This document shows positions 43,715 to 52,299 of a stretch of 64,000 nt of DNA, piece after piece. The notes under the pieces were generated by a model. The model had not been told where the DNA came from and did not search any database. It was given only the letters and a program-made list of their open reading frames with translations. How positions within the stretch are numbered: the stretch's first letter is position 1; every line of letters begins with the position of its first letter. The stretch lies in contig DASRIS010000018.1 in the NCBI GenBank assembly GCA_035649895.1, forward strand, positions 26,671 to 90,670, in the 5' to 3' direction. A program made the position numbers and the translations under genes. The stretch comes from DASSUC01 sp035649895. Lineage in GTDB: Bacteria; Actinomycetota; Actinomycetes; Mycobacteriales; Micromonosporaceae.

Positions 43715-46324
43715 TCACGGACGGGTACGCCGCCGCACCCCGCTCCGCCGAGCCCGCCGCCGGCCGGAGGAGGGCACCGCGTCGTCCTCGTCCTCGTCGG
43801 TCACCGGCTCGGCATCCTCGGTCTCGATCGGGTCGTCGGAGACCTCCGGGTCGTCCGGGTCGGGCAGGGCGTCCTCTTCGACGGCCGCCGGGTCGGCGTA
43901 CTCGGGCTCCTCCTCGGCCGCGCCCCGCCGGGTACGCCGGGTACGCGACCGCCCATCCGCCTTGGCCGGCGCCGGCGCGGCGGCCTTGGCCCGGTCGGTG
44001 GTGCCGGCCCTGGGCTTGTCGTTGACCGGTTCGCTGGACAGCAGCAGCCCGCGACCCTTGCACGCCTCGCACGCCTCGCTGAACGCCTCCAGCAGGCCCT
44101 GCCCGATGCGCTTGCGGGTCATCTGCACCAGACCCAGAGAGGTGATCTCGGTCACCTGGTGCTTGGTACGGTCCCGGCCCAGGCACTCGGTGAGCCGGCG
44201 CAGCACCAGCTCCCGGTTCGACTCCAGCACCATGTCGATGAAGTCGATGACGATGATGCCGCCGATGTCACGCAGCCGGAGCTGCCGCACGATCTCCTCG
44301 GCGGCCTCCAGGTTGTTGCGGGTCACCGTCTCCTCGAGGTTGCCGCCGGCACCGGTGTACTTGCCGGTGTTGACGTCGATGACCGTCATCGCCTCGGTGC
44401 GGTCGACCACCAGGTGGCCACCGGAGGGCAGGAAGACCTTGCGGTCGAGGCCCTTGAGGATCTGCTCGTCGACCCGCTTGTCGGCGAACACGTCCGCGAC
44501 GCCGGTGTGCCGGCGCAGCCGGCCGACCAGGTCCGGCGACACGTGCTGCAGGTACGCCTCGACCACGTCGTACTCGTCGTCGCCGGCGATGACCAGCTCG
44601 CGGAAGTCCTCGTTGAACAGGTCCCGGACCACCCGGATGACCAGGTCCGGCTCTTCGTAGAGCAGCACCGGCGCGGTGCTCGCGGCGGCCTTGGCGGAGA
44701 TGTCCTCCCACTGGGCCTGCAGCCGCTTGACGTCGCGGGCCAGCTCGTCCTCTGTGGCGCCTTCGGCGGCGGTCCGCACGATCACCCCGGCGCCCTCGGG
44801 CACGAGCTTCTTCAGCACGTCCCGCAGCCGCTTGCGCTCCGTGTCGGGCAGCTTGCGGCTGATCCCGGAGGCGTTGCCGTGCGGCACGTAGACCAGGTGC
44901 CGCCCGGACAGGGCGATGTGGCTGGTAAGCCGGGCTCCCTTGTGGCCGACCGGGTCCTTGGTGACCTGGACCAGCACCGAGTCGCCGGAGCGCAGCGCCT
45001 GCTCGATCGAGCGGGCCTTGCCCTCCAGCCCCGAGGCGTCCCAGTTGACCTCGCCCGCGTAGAGCACCGCGTTGCGCCCCCGCCCGATATCGACGAACGC
45101 GGCCTCCATGCTCGGCAGCACGTTCTGCACCCGGCCGAGGTAGACGCTGCCCGCCATCGCGCCGGCCGAGGCCCGCGTCACGTAGTGCTCGACCAGCACC
45201 CCGTCCTCGAGGACGGCGATCTGGGTACGGTCGCCCTTCTGCCGGACGGCCATGACCCGGTCCACCGCCTCGCGCCGGGCCAGGAACTCGGCCTCGGAGA
45301 GGATCGGCGGGCGGGTCCGGCGCTGCTCCCGGCCGTCGCGGCGGCGCTGCCGCTTGGCCTCCAGCCGGGTCGACCCGGACACTCCCTGGACCTCGTCGGA
45401 GGTGCCGCGCGGCTCGCGGATCTTGACGACCGTGAGCACGCCGTCGTCCTCGGACTGCTCCACGTCGCCGGCACCCTTGCGCCGGCGGCGCCGACGGCGC
45501 CGGGTCAGCCCGTCGCCCTCGGCGCCCGGGTCAGCCGCGTCGCCCGCCTCCTCGGCGGCGGCCGGCGCCTCCTCGTCCTCGTCGTCGTACGGGCCGCGCC
45601 CGCGGCCACGGCCACGGCGTCCCCGCCGGCGCCGGCGCCGCCCAGCCGCGGTCAGCTCGTCGTCGTCATCCTCGTCGTCATCCTCTGCCGCCTCCACCGG
45701 CTCGGCCACGGGCTCGGCGGGCTCCTCCACCTCGACCGGTTCGGCCTGGTCGGTGGTGCGCCGGCTGCGCCGGCGGCGGGCCCGTGCCGGCTCGGCAGCC
45801 TCCACCGGCTCGTCGGCGGGCGGCGGTGGCGACTGTTCCGAAGGCGGCATGAAGAGTACGGCGGCCGCCGAGAGCCGTGCGCGCCCCTCGGCGCTGGGCT
45901 GGCCCCGCTCGGCGTTGGGCTGGCCCCGCTCGGTGCCGGCTGGAGCCGGTTCCCCGGTGGCGGTCGCGGCCGGCTCGGTGGCCGCCGCCGTGGCCCGGCG
46001 GCGACGGATCCGCGGCGCCGGCTCGTCGCCGCCCGCCGCCTGCGCGGTCAGGCCGGCCTCGCCGTTGCCGCCGACCGCCTGGTCCGGCTCGGCGGCCTTC
46101 CGGCGGCGCCGGGTCGCCTTCACTGGTTCGGCGGGTTCGGCCTGCGCCGCCCCGTCCGACCCGGCGCTGGCGCCGGCATCCGGGGCCGGCTCGCCCGCGG
46201 CGGCCGTTGCGGTACGCCGCCGCGTGGCGCGGGCCCGCCGGACCGGTGTGCCACCTTCAGCCGGCTCGGTGGTGGGCGGCTCGTCCCGCCCTGCGGTAGT
46301 GCTGATCGGCTCGTCCTCGAGCAT
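43715..46324 (-). CDS. rne: ribonuclease E/G
   Basis: 869 residues from ATG 46324. The N-terminal 330 residues are disordered, with Arg-rich (RRRRRRGRRGRGRGRG) and Asp/Glu-rich patches. The S1 domain (GSVYLGRVQNVLPSMEAAFVDIG) and RNase E/G catalytic domain follow. Catalytic acids are in VIDVNTGKY and IDFIDM; the zinc-link CxxC is CEACKGRG. It initiates RNA decay and rRNA processing. The N-terminal rather than C-terminal extension is the actinobacterial arrangement. The final 90 residues are again acidic and Arg-rich. Confidence 0.97.
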   Translation of the reverse strand: MLEDEPISTTAGRDEPPTTEPAEGGTPVRRARATRRRTATAAAGEPAPDAGASAGSDGAAQAEPAEPVKATRRRRKAAEPDQAVGGNGEAGLTAQAAGGDEPAPRIRRRRATAAATEPAATATGEPAPAGTERGQPNAERGQPSAEGRARLSAAAVLFMPPSEQSPPPPADEPVEAAEPARARRRRSRRTTDQAEPVEVEEPAEPVAEPVEAAEDDDEDDDDELTAAGRRRRRRGRRGRGRGRGPYDDEDEEAPAAAEEAGDAADPGAEGDGLTRRRRRRRRKGAGDVEQSEDDGVLTVVKIREPRGTSDEVQGVSGSTRLEAKRQRRRDGREQRRTRPPILSEAEFLARREAVDRVMAVRQKGDRTQIAVLEDGVLVEHYVTRASAGAMAGSVYLGRVQNVLPSMEAAFVDIGRGRNAVLYAGEVNWDASGLEGKARSIEQALRSGDSVLVQVTKDPVGHKGARLTSHIALSGRHLVYVPHGNASGISRKLPDTERKRLRDVLKKLVPEGAGVIVRTAAEGATEDELARDVKRLQAQWEDISAKAAASTAPVLLYEEPDLVIRVVRDLFNEDFRELVIAGDDEYDVVEAYLQHVSPDLVGRLRRHTGVADVFADKRVDEQILKGLDRKVFLPSGGHLVVDRTEAMTVIDVNTGKYTGAGGNLEETVTRNNLEAAEEIVRQLRLRDIGGIIVIDFIDMVLESNRELVLRRLTECLGRDRTKHQVTEITSLGLVQMTRKRIGQGLLEAFSEACEACKGRGLLLSSEPVNDKPRAGTTDRAKAAAPAPAKADGRSRTRRTRRGAAEEEPEYADPAAVEEDALPDPDDPEVSDDPIETEDAEPVTDEDEDDAVPSSGRRRARRSGVRRRTRP

Positions 46325-46473
46325 GCGGTTGTTCTCCCAGTTCCGGCCTCCCCGGGCGCGATCATCGCAGCCACGCGGGGATGCCCCCATTGCTGTTCCG
46401 GTGACCAGTCCAACCGGGTCGCGCCTGGTCGGACGGGCCGCCGAAGTCTGACGGTGAGCGGCGGCCACCCCGG

Positions 46474-47271
46474 CTACCGCTCCTCGATGACCGCCTCGTC
46501 GCGATCCGCACGGAGCGGGTCGAGGATCTGGCCCTGCGCGGTCAACGTGCCCTGCGCCAGCCGGGTGGCCCTAGGCGGGACCGGCGGCTCCAGGTCGGCC
46601 ACCACGCGAAGGCCGGACAGGACGTCATCGGGCCGTACGGTCGGAGTTACCTGTCGTACGACAAGGTCGAGTATTGCACACGGTACCGCGGCGACCTCGG
46701 AAGGTACCTCAGGTTCGGCGTGGTGCGGGTCCATGGCACCGGAACGGCCTGGGCCGCCGGCACCCACCTGCCCGGCGTGGACCACCTCGATGGAGACCAC
46801 CGCGGCCCGGGCGTCCACCGGCCGCCGCCCCTGCTTGGTCAGGCGCTCCACGACCACCTCGGACGCTGCCAGGAACGCGGCCACCGCGGCGTCGAGGGCG
46901 GCCGGCGCCACGCCGGGCAGCTCGACCCGCCAACGAGCCGCGTCGATCCGCTCGGCCAGGCCGCCGCTCCCCCGCGCCTCCACCGCCTCCAGCACGTCGA
47001 GCCCTGGCGAGAGCGCGGCGTCCAGCGCCTCCCGCAGCGACGCCGGGTCAACCGCCCGCTGCAGCCCGATCTCCAGGTACTCGGCCTCGCTCGCCGCCCC
47101 GGTCGGCGCCGCGCTGGCGTATGAGATCTTCGGGTGGGGGGTGAACCCCTGCGAGTACGCCATCGGCGTACCCGCCCGGCGCAGCGCCCGCTCGAACGCG
47201 CGGGCGAAGTCCCGGTGCGAGGTGAACCGCAGCCGGCCCCGCTTGGCGTACCGGATACGGATCCGCTGCAC
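46474..47271 (-). CDS. TIGR03936 (DUF2344) radical-SAM-linked protein
   Basis: 265 residues if begun at GTG 47271. The family core is RIRYAKRGRLRFTSHRDFARAFERALRRAG and YSQGFTPHPKISYASAAPTG. It works with the adjacent B12-binding-type radical SAM protein; the reaction is unknown. A strong GGAAGGAG at 47321-47328 is placed 7 bases before an in-frame ATC at 47313, which would add 14 residues (SRRPQPEGGQAPV) like those in relatives. GTG 47271 has no good site. The true start may be the rare ATC. Confidence 0.88.
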   Translation of the reverse strand: MQRIRIRYAKRGRLRFTSHRDFARAFERALRRAGTPMAYSQGFTPHPKISYASAAPTGAASEAEYLEIGLQRAVDPASLREALDAALSPGLDVLEAVEARGSGGLAERIDAARWRVELPGVAPAALDAAVAAFLAASEVVVERLTKQGRRPVDARAAVVSIEVVHAGQVGAGGPGRSGAMDPHHAEPEVPSEVAAVPCAILDLVVRQVTPTVRPDDVLSGLRVVADLEPPVPPRATRLAQGTLTAQGQILDPLRADRDEAVIEER

Positions 47272-47315
47272 GACCGGGGCCTGGCCGCCCTCCGGCTGGG
47301 GTCGCCTGCTGATGG

Positions 47316-49277
47316 CTACGCTCCTTCCCTGCTGGACGCCGCCGGGACCGCGGCCGGGACCGCGGCCGCGACCGGGGTCAGCGGCAGCAGCTTGCGCCCG
47401 GTCGGCCCGATCTGGATCTGCGTGTCCATGGCCGGGCACACGCCGCAGTCAAAGCACGGCGTCCACCGGCAGTCGTCCTGCTCGAACTCTGCGAGCGCAT
47501 CCTGCCAGTCCTGCCAGAGCCACTCCTTGTCCAGGCCGGAGTCGAGGTGGTCCCAGGGCAGCACCTCGGCCCGGTCCCGCTCCCGGGTGGTGTACCAGTG
47601 CAGGTCCACCCCGGCGTCGGCGCAGGCCTGCGCCCACCGCTCGTACGAGAAGTGCTCTGACCAGCCGTCGAACCGGCCGCCGTCCGCCCACACCCGCCGG
47701 ATCACCGCGGCCACGCGCCGGTCCCCGCGGGACAGGAGCGCCTCGATGAGCGACGGCTCGCCGTCGTGGTAGCGGTACCCCACCGCCCGGCCCAGCTGCC
47801 GGTCGGCGTTGATAGCCGCCTTGAGCAGGCGCAGCCGGCGGTCGATGACGTCCGGCGGGGCCATCGCCGCCCACTGGAACGGCGTGTGCGGCTTGGGCAC
47901 GAAGCCACCGATCGAGACCGTGCACCGGATGTCGCGCGACCCGGTCGCCGCCCGCCCGGCCCGGATCACCTCGTGCGCCAGCCGGGCGATCTGCACCACG
48001 TCGTCGTCGGTCTCAGTCGGCAGGCCGCACATGAAGTAGAGCTTCACCTGCCGCCAGCCGTTGCTGTACGCGGTCACGACCGTACGGATCAGGTCCTCCT
48101 CGGAGACCATCTTGTTGATCACCCGGCGGATCCGCTCCGAGCCGCCCTCAGGCGCGAAGGTCAGCCCGGTACGCCGGCCGTTGCGGGACAGCTCCTCGGC
48201 GAGCGTGATGTTGAACGCGTCCACCCGGGTGGAGGGCAGCGACAGCGACACGTTGCTGCCCTCGTACTGCTGGGCGAGGCCGGAGCAGATGTCGCCGATC
48301 TCGGAGTGGTCCGCGCTGGACAGCGACAGCAGCCCCACCTCGGAGAAGCCGGAGCGCTCGATCCCGTCGCGGACCATCTGCCCGATCGTGGTGAGCGACC
48401 GCTCCCGCACCGGCCGGGTGATCATCCCGGCCTGGCAGAACCGGCAGCCGCGGGTGCACCCGCGGAAGATCTCCACCGCGTACCGCTCGTGCACGGTCTC
48501 GGCCAAGGGCACCAGCGGCCTGCGCGGGTACGGCCAGGCGTCGAGGTCCATGGTGGTGCGCTTGCGCACCCGGAACGGCACGCCCGCCCGGTTCGGCACG
48601 ACCCGCTGGATCCGCCCGTCCGGCAGGTAGTCCACGTCGTAGAAGCGCGGCACGTAGACCGACTCGGTACGGGCCAGCCGCAGCAGCAGCTCGTCGCGCC
48701 CGCCCGGCCGGCCGGCGGCCTTCCACTCCCGCACGATCGAGGTGATCTCCAGCACCGCCTCCTCGCCGTCGCCGAGCACCGCGGCGTCGACGAACTCGGC
48801 GATCGGCTCCGGGTTGAACGCGGCGTGCCCGCCGGCGACCACCACCGGGTGGCGCTCGTCCCGGTCGGCCGCGCACAGCGGGATGCCGGCCAGGTCCAGG
48901 GCGGTGAGCAGGTTGGTGTAGCCCAGCTCGGTGGCGAACGACACACCGAAGAGGTCGAACGCGCCGACCGGCCGGTGCGCGTCCACAGTGAACTGCGGCA
49001 CGCCGTGCGAGCGCATCAGCCGCTCCAGGTCCGGCCAGACCGCGTACGTGCGCTCGGCCAGCACGTCCGGCTGCTCGTTGAGAACCTCGTAGAGGATCTG
49101 CACGCCCTGGTTGGGCAGGCCCACCTCGTACGCGTCCGGGTACATCAGCACCCAGCGGACCGCGGCCGCGTCCCAGTCCTTCACCACCGCGCCGAGCTCG
49201 CCGCCGACGTACTGGATCGGCTTGGTCACCTGCGGCAGCAGCGGTTCAAGCTGGGGAAAGACAGTGACTACGGGCAT
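47316..49277 (-). CDS. TIGR03960 B12-binding-like radical SAM protein
   Basis: 653 residues from ATG 49277 with CAGGAGG upstream; a start six codons earlier is unlikely. The N-terminal half has a cobalamin-binding-like region (YVGGELGAVVKDW, VLMYPDAYEVGLPNQG). The radical-SAM cluster motif CTRGCRFCQ lies near residue 285, with PEGGSERIRRVINK following. The C-terminus has CFDCGVCP. It is invariably followed by the TIGR03936 protein and rne/rng. Suggested roles are RNA modification or ribosome-linked; unproven. Confidence 0.92.
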   Translation of the reverse strand: MPVVTVFPQLEPLLPQVTKPIQYVGGELGAVVKDWDAAAVRWVLMYPDAYEVGLPNQGVQILYEVLNEQPDVLAERTYAVWPDLERLMRSHGVPQFTVDAHRPVGAFDLFGVSFATELGYTNLLTALDLAGIPLCAADRDERHPVVVAGGHAAFNPEPIAEFVDAAVLGDGEEAVLEITSIVREWKAAGRPGGRDELLLRLARTESVYVPRFYDVDYLPDGRIQRVVPNRAGVPFRVRKRTTMDLDAWPYPRRPLVPLAETVHERYAVEIFRGCTRGCRFCQAGMITRPVRERSLTTIGQMVRDGIERSGFSEVGLLSLSSADHSEIGDICSGLAQQYEGSNVSLSLPSTRVDAFNITLAEELSRNGRRTGLTFAPEGGSERIRRVINKMVSEEDLIRTVVTAYSNGWRQVKLYFMCGLPTETDDDVVQIARLAHEVIRAGRAATGSRDIRCTVSIGGFVPKPHTPFQWAAMAPPDVIDRRLRLLKAAINADRQLGRAVGYRYHDGEPSLIEALLSRGDRRVAAVIRRVWADGGRFDGWSEHFSYERWAQACADAGVDLHWYTTRERDRAEVLPWDHLDSGLDKEWLWQDWQDALAEFEQDDCRWTPCFDCGVCPAMDTQIQIGPTGRKLLPLTPVAAAVPAAVPAASSREGA

Positions 49278-49293
49278 AGCGGCCTCCTGGGTC

Positions 49294-49306
49294 AACCTAT
49301 GAGGTT
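49294..49306. promoter_or_regulatory. AACCT-ATG-AGGTT inverted repeat in a divergent promoter region
   Basis: A 5-3-5 palindrome lies between the radical SAM gene and the prenyltransferase. TACGCT at 49325-49330 is a -10 candidate for the prenyltransferase, nine bases before its GTG. The palindrome could be an operator shared by both. Confidence 0.35.
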
Positions 49307-49338
49307 AGCCCCTGCCCAGATGAGTACGCTTCACATTC

Positions 49339-50454
49339 GTGAGCACCGCAGCCTCCCCACCGCCGCCGCACGCCGCCTCACCCTCACCAGGCGCCGCCCC
49401 GCCGCCGCCAGTCACGCGGCCAGCAGTCGCGCGGGCGCCGATCGCGGCACGGCTGGCCGCCTGGCGGTACGCCTTCCGCACCACCAACCCGCCCGAGCAG
49501 GGCGTGGTGGACGAGGTCACCCGCTGGCTGGTGGTCACCCGTGCCGGCGTACTCCCGATGACCCTGACCTCGGGCCTGGTCGCGGTGCTGCTCGCGGCGG
49601 CCGGCGCCGGCGCCGGCCGGGTGGGCGTGGACTGGCTCAACGTGACCCTGGCCGTGCTCGGCATCGTCATCGCCCACATCGCGAACAACATGATGAACGA
49701 CCTGGCCGACACCGAGGTCGGCAGCGACACCGCCAGCTACCCGCGGGCGCTCTACGCCCCGCACCCGATCCTCACCGGCCTGGTCAGCAGGCGCCGGCTC
49801 GTCCTTGCGATCCTGCTCGCCAACGTGCTGGATCTGGCGATCATGGTGACGCTCATCGCGCGGCAGGACTGGTGGGTCGCCGCGTTCGCCATCGGCGGCC
49901 TGTTCCTGTCCTGGGCCTACACGGCTCCTCCGCTGCGCCTCAAGCGGGTCGGCCTGGGCGAGCTCGACGTGCTCGTCACATGGGGTCCGTTGATGGTCGG
50001 CGGGGTCTACTACGCCGGCACCGGCGAGCTGGGCTGGCCCGTGGTCGCCGCGGCCACGGTCTACGCGCTGCTGCCCACCACGGTGCTGCTGGGCAAGCAC
50101 ATAGACAAGATCCCGTACGACGCTCCGGCCGGCACCCGGACCCTGCCGGTGCTGCTCGGCGAGGGCCGGGCCAAGGCGCTCACCCAGGCGATGATGGTCG
50201 GCTACCACGCTGGCGTGGCCGCGCTGGTCGCCGCCGGCGCCCTGCCCTGGCCCGCGCTGCTCACCCTGCTCGCGGTGCCGATGCTGGTACGCACCGTCCG
50301 CGAGTACGCCAAGCCCAAGCCGGCCGAGCCACCGGTGCCGACCCCGGTGTGGCCGCTGTGGTGGGCGCCGCTGGCGTTCCTGCACACCCGCCGGGCCGGC
50401 GGCCTGCTGGTGCTGGGCCTGGCCGGCTGGGCGGTGTGGGCCCTCGTACGCTGA
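49339..50454 (+). CDS. UbiA family prenyltransferase
   Basis: 371 residues from GTG 49339, probably leaderless. The first Asp-rich motif is NNMMNDLADTEVG, the second DKIPYDAPAGTRTLP. Eight to nine hydrophobic helices follow. MenA usually has NNYANDYSDG in the first motif, so this may be menaquinone-related but could prenylate another aromatic substrate. The N-terminal 35 residues are Pro/Ala-rich. The next genes are a proline-rich membrane protein and plsC. Confidence 0.8.
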   Translation: MSTAASPPPPHAASPSPGAAPPPPVTRPAVARAPIAARLAAWRYAFRTTNPPEQGVVDEVTRWLVVTRAGVLPMTLTSGLVAVLLAAAGAGAGRVGVDWLNVTLAVLGIVIAHIANNMMNDLADTEVGSDTASYPRALYAPHPILTGLVSRRRLVLAILLANVLDLAIMVTLIARQDWWVAAFAIGGLFLSWAYTAPPLRLKRVGLGELDVLVTWGPLMVGGVYYAGTGELGWPVVAAATVYALLPTTVLLGKHIDKIPYDAPAGTRTLPVLLGEGRAKALTQAMMVGYHAGVAALVAAGALPWPALLTLLAVPMLVRTVREYAKPKPAEPPVPTPVWPLWWAPLAFLHTRRAGGLLVLGLAGWAVWALVR

Positions 50455-50520
50455 CCCGCGTCACGCGCGCCGCTGGCTCGCGCGGGCGAGCTAACCTCGG
50501 TCAGCGAGAGGAGCGCCGTG

Positions 50521-51498
50521 ATGTCCGACTCCCCGCTGCCGCCGGGAGCCCCCGAGCCACCGACCGAGCCGGTGCGTAGGCCAGAGCCACCGACCGAGCC
50601 GGTCCGGGCACGAGCGGGTGAGCCAGCCGAGCCGCCGACCGAGCCGGTCCCGACCCGCTGGAGCGGGTCAGCGGCCATCCCGCCGCGGCCACCCGGCAAG
50701 GGGCGCCGCCGCGGCGGCGACGACCCGGAGACCCTGGAGATGACGGCGGCCGAGGAGGCGGTGTGGCCGCCGTTCCCGCCGCCACCACAGCACGACCCCA
50801 ACCGGCCGGTGACAGCGGTGCTGCCGCCCGGGTGGGGGCCGGACGACGTACCCCCGGTGCCCGCCCGCAAGCCGCCCAAGCCGCCCAAGATGCGGCCGCC
50901 GCGCGGCCCGGTGGCCTACCCGGGGTACCCGCCCGGGCCACCCCGCAGGCGCCGGCGGTGGCCGTGGGTGCTGCTGTTCCTGACCGCGCTGATGGCGCTC
51001 TGCTGCTGCGGCTGCGTGGCGTGGGTGAAGCCGTTAGCGGACCAGCGGGCCACGGTCGCCAACCCGCCGGAGCGGGTGGCCGGCCTGGTCCGGGTGCAGG
51101 ACCAGGCGACCACGTTCGCGCTGGAGACCGACGTACGGATGCACCACTGGCTGGCCGAGGACGTGTTCGCCGTGGTCTACGCCGACCCGGCACGGGGCGA
51201 GCGGCGGGTGACGCTGTTCGGCGCCACGCAGTTCCGGTGGAGCCCGGAGCAGGACCTGATCCGGGAGCTGGACCGGCTCTCCCAGAAGCTGTCGCTGACC
51301 GACCTGGCCGAGGCCGACCCGGGCCGGCTCGGCGGCCACATGCGGTGCGGCAAGGGCCGGATGAACGGCGCCGCGGTGTCGGTGTGCGGCTGGGCCGACC
51401 ACGGCAGCATGGCGGTCGGGACCTTCCCCGGCCGCGACGTCCAGGACAGCGCGGAGCTGCTGCGGACCCTGCGCGCCGCACTCATCAACCGCGGCTAG
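50521..51498 (+). CDS. proline-rich anchored protein, paralogue A of a two-copy family
   Basis: 325 residues from ATG 50521 with AGAGGAG upstream. Three EPPTEPV repeats begin the protein, then a long disordered basic and proline-rich stretch to about residue 140. One hydrophobic helix (WPWVLLFLTALMALCCCGC) anchors it. The outer domain ends RCGKGRMNGAAVSVCGWADHGSMAVGTF, nearly the same as in the gene at 63165. Two Cys in that region are shared and may bond. Function unknown. Its 3' end overlaps plsC by 14 bp, convergent. Confidence 0.8.
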   Translation: MSDSPLPPGAPEPPTEPVRRPEPPTEPVRARAGEPAEPPTEPVPTRWSGSAAIPPRPPGKGRRRGGDDPETLEMTAAEEAVWPPFPPPPQHDPNRPVTAVLPPGWGPDDVPPVPARKPPKPPKMRPPRGPVAYPGYPPGPPRRRRRWPWVLLFLTALMALCCCGCVAWVKPLADQRATVANPPERVAGLVRVQDQATTFALETDVRMHHWLAEDVFAVVYADPARGERRVTLFGATQFRWSPEQDLIRELDRLSQKLSLTDLAEADPGRLGGHMRCGKGRMNGAAVSVCGWADHGSMAVGTFPGRDVQDSAELLRTLRAALINRG

Positions 51499-52213
51499 CT
51501 GCCGCCTCCGCCCGGCGTGGGGCGTACCGGCCGACGTACTCCTGGCCGGTCAGCTTCTGGATCTCGCGCATCAGCCGCTCGGTGATCTCGCGCAGCGCCC
51601 GCGAGGTCGGGCGTTCGCCCTGCCACGGTGACAGGTCCAGCGGCGGCGCCAGCCGGACCTCGACGCCGGAGGCGATCCGGGGCAGGCGCGCGCCGACCTG
51701 GTGGATCCGGTCGGTGCCGACCAGCCCGACCGGCACGACGGCCGCCCCGGTCTCCAGGGCGAGCCGGGCGACGCCCGGACGCCCGCGGTAGAGCCGCCCG
51801 TCCGGGGATCGGGTGCCCTCCGGGTGGATGCCGAGCGCCTCACCCGCCCGCAGCACCGGCACTGCGGCGTCGAGCGCCATTAGGCTGGCCCGGCCGCCGG
51901 AGCGGTCCACCGGGATCTGGTTGAGCCCGGTGAGCACCGTACGCACGACCGCTCCGGCCAGGCCGGGGCGGACGAAGTAGTCGTCCTTGGCGAGGAAGTA
52001 GAGCGGTCGCGAGGTCACCGCGCCCATCAGCGGTGAGTCGACCATGGACAGGTGGTTGCTGGCGAGGATCGCCGGGCCGGTCGGCGGGACGTACTCGAGG
52101 CCGGTGACCCTGGGCTGCCAGGCGAGGCGCATCAGCGGCGCCACGGTCACCTTGCTGAAGGCGTATAACGCGGACACGCGGCCTCCGAATCCCGACGGCG
52201 GTCGCCGCACCAT
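51485..52213 (-). CDS. 1-acylglycerol-3-phosphate acyltransferase family (PlsC-like)
   Basis: 242 residues. The acyltransferase motifs are NHLSMVDSP (NHxxxxD), IPVDRSGGRAS and HPEGTRSPDGRL. It should acylate lysophosphatidate or a related lipid at the membrane; the exact substrate is unknown. It is transcribed ahead of nothing close on the same strand: ileS ends 87 bp upstream of its start. Confidence 0.92.
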   Translation of the reverse strand: MVRRPPSGFGGRVSALYAFSKVTVAPLMRLAWQPRVTGLEYVPPTGPAILASNHLSMVDSPLMGAVTSRPLYFLAKDDYFVRPGLAGAVVRTVLTGLNQIPVDRSGGRASLMALDAAVPVLRAGEALGIHPEGTRSPDGRLYRGRPGVARLALETGAAVVPVGLVGTDRIHQVGARLPRIASGVEVRLAPPLDLSPWQGERPTSRALREITERLMREIQKLTGQEYVGRYAPRRAEAAASRG

Positions 52214-52299
52214 AACCGGTACGTCGCAGGCCGCGATCGGCCGGTCAGGTACCCGAGAGATTCGTCACCACGACGCGTGCGCGCCACGGCACAGACCGC

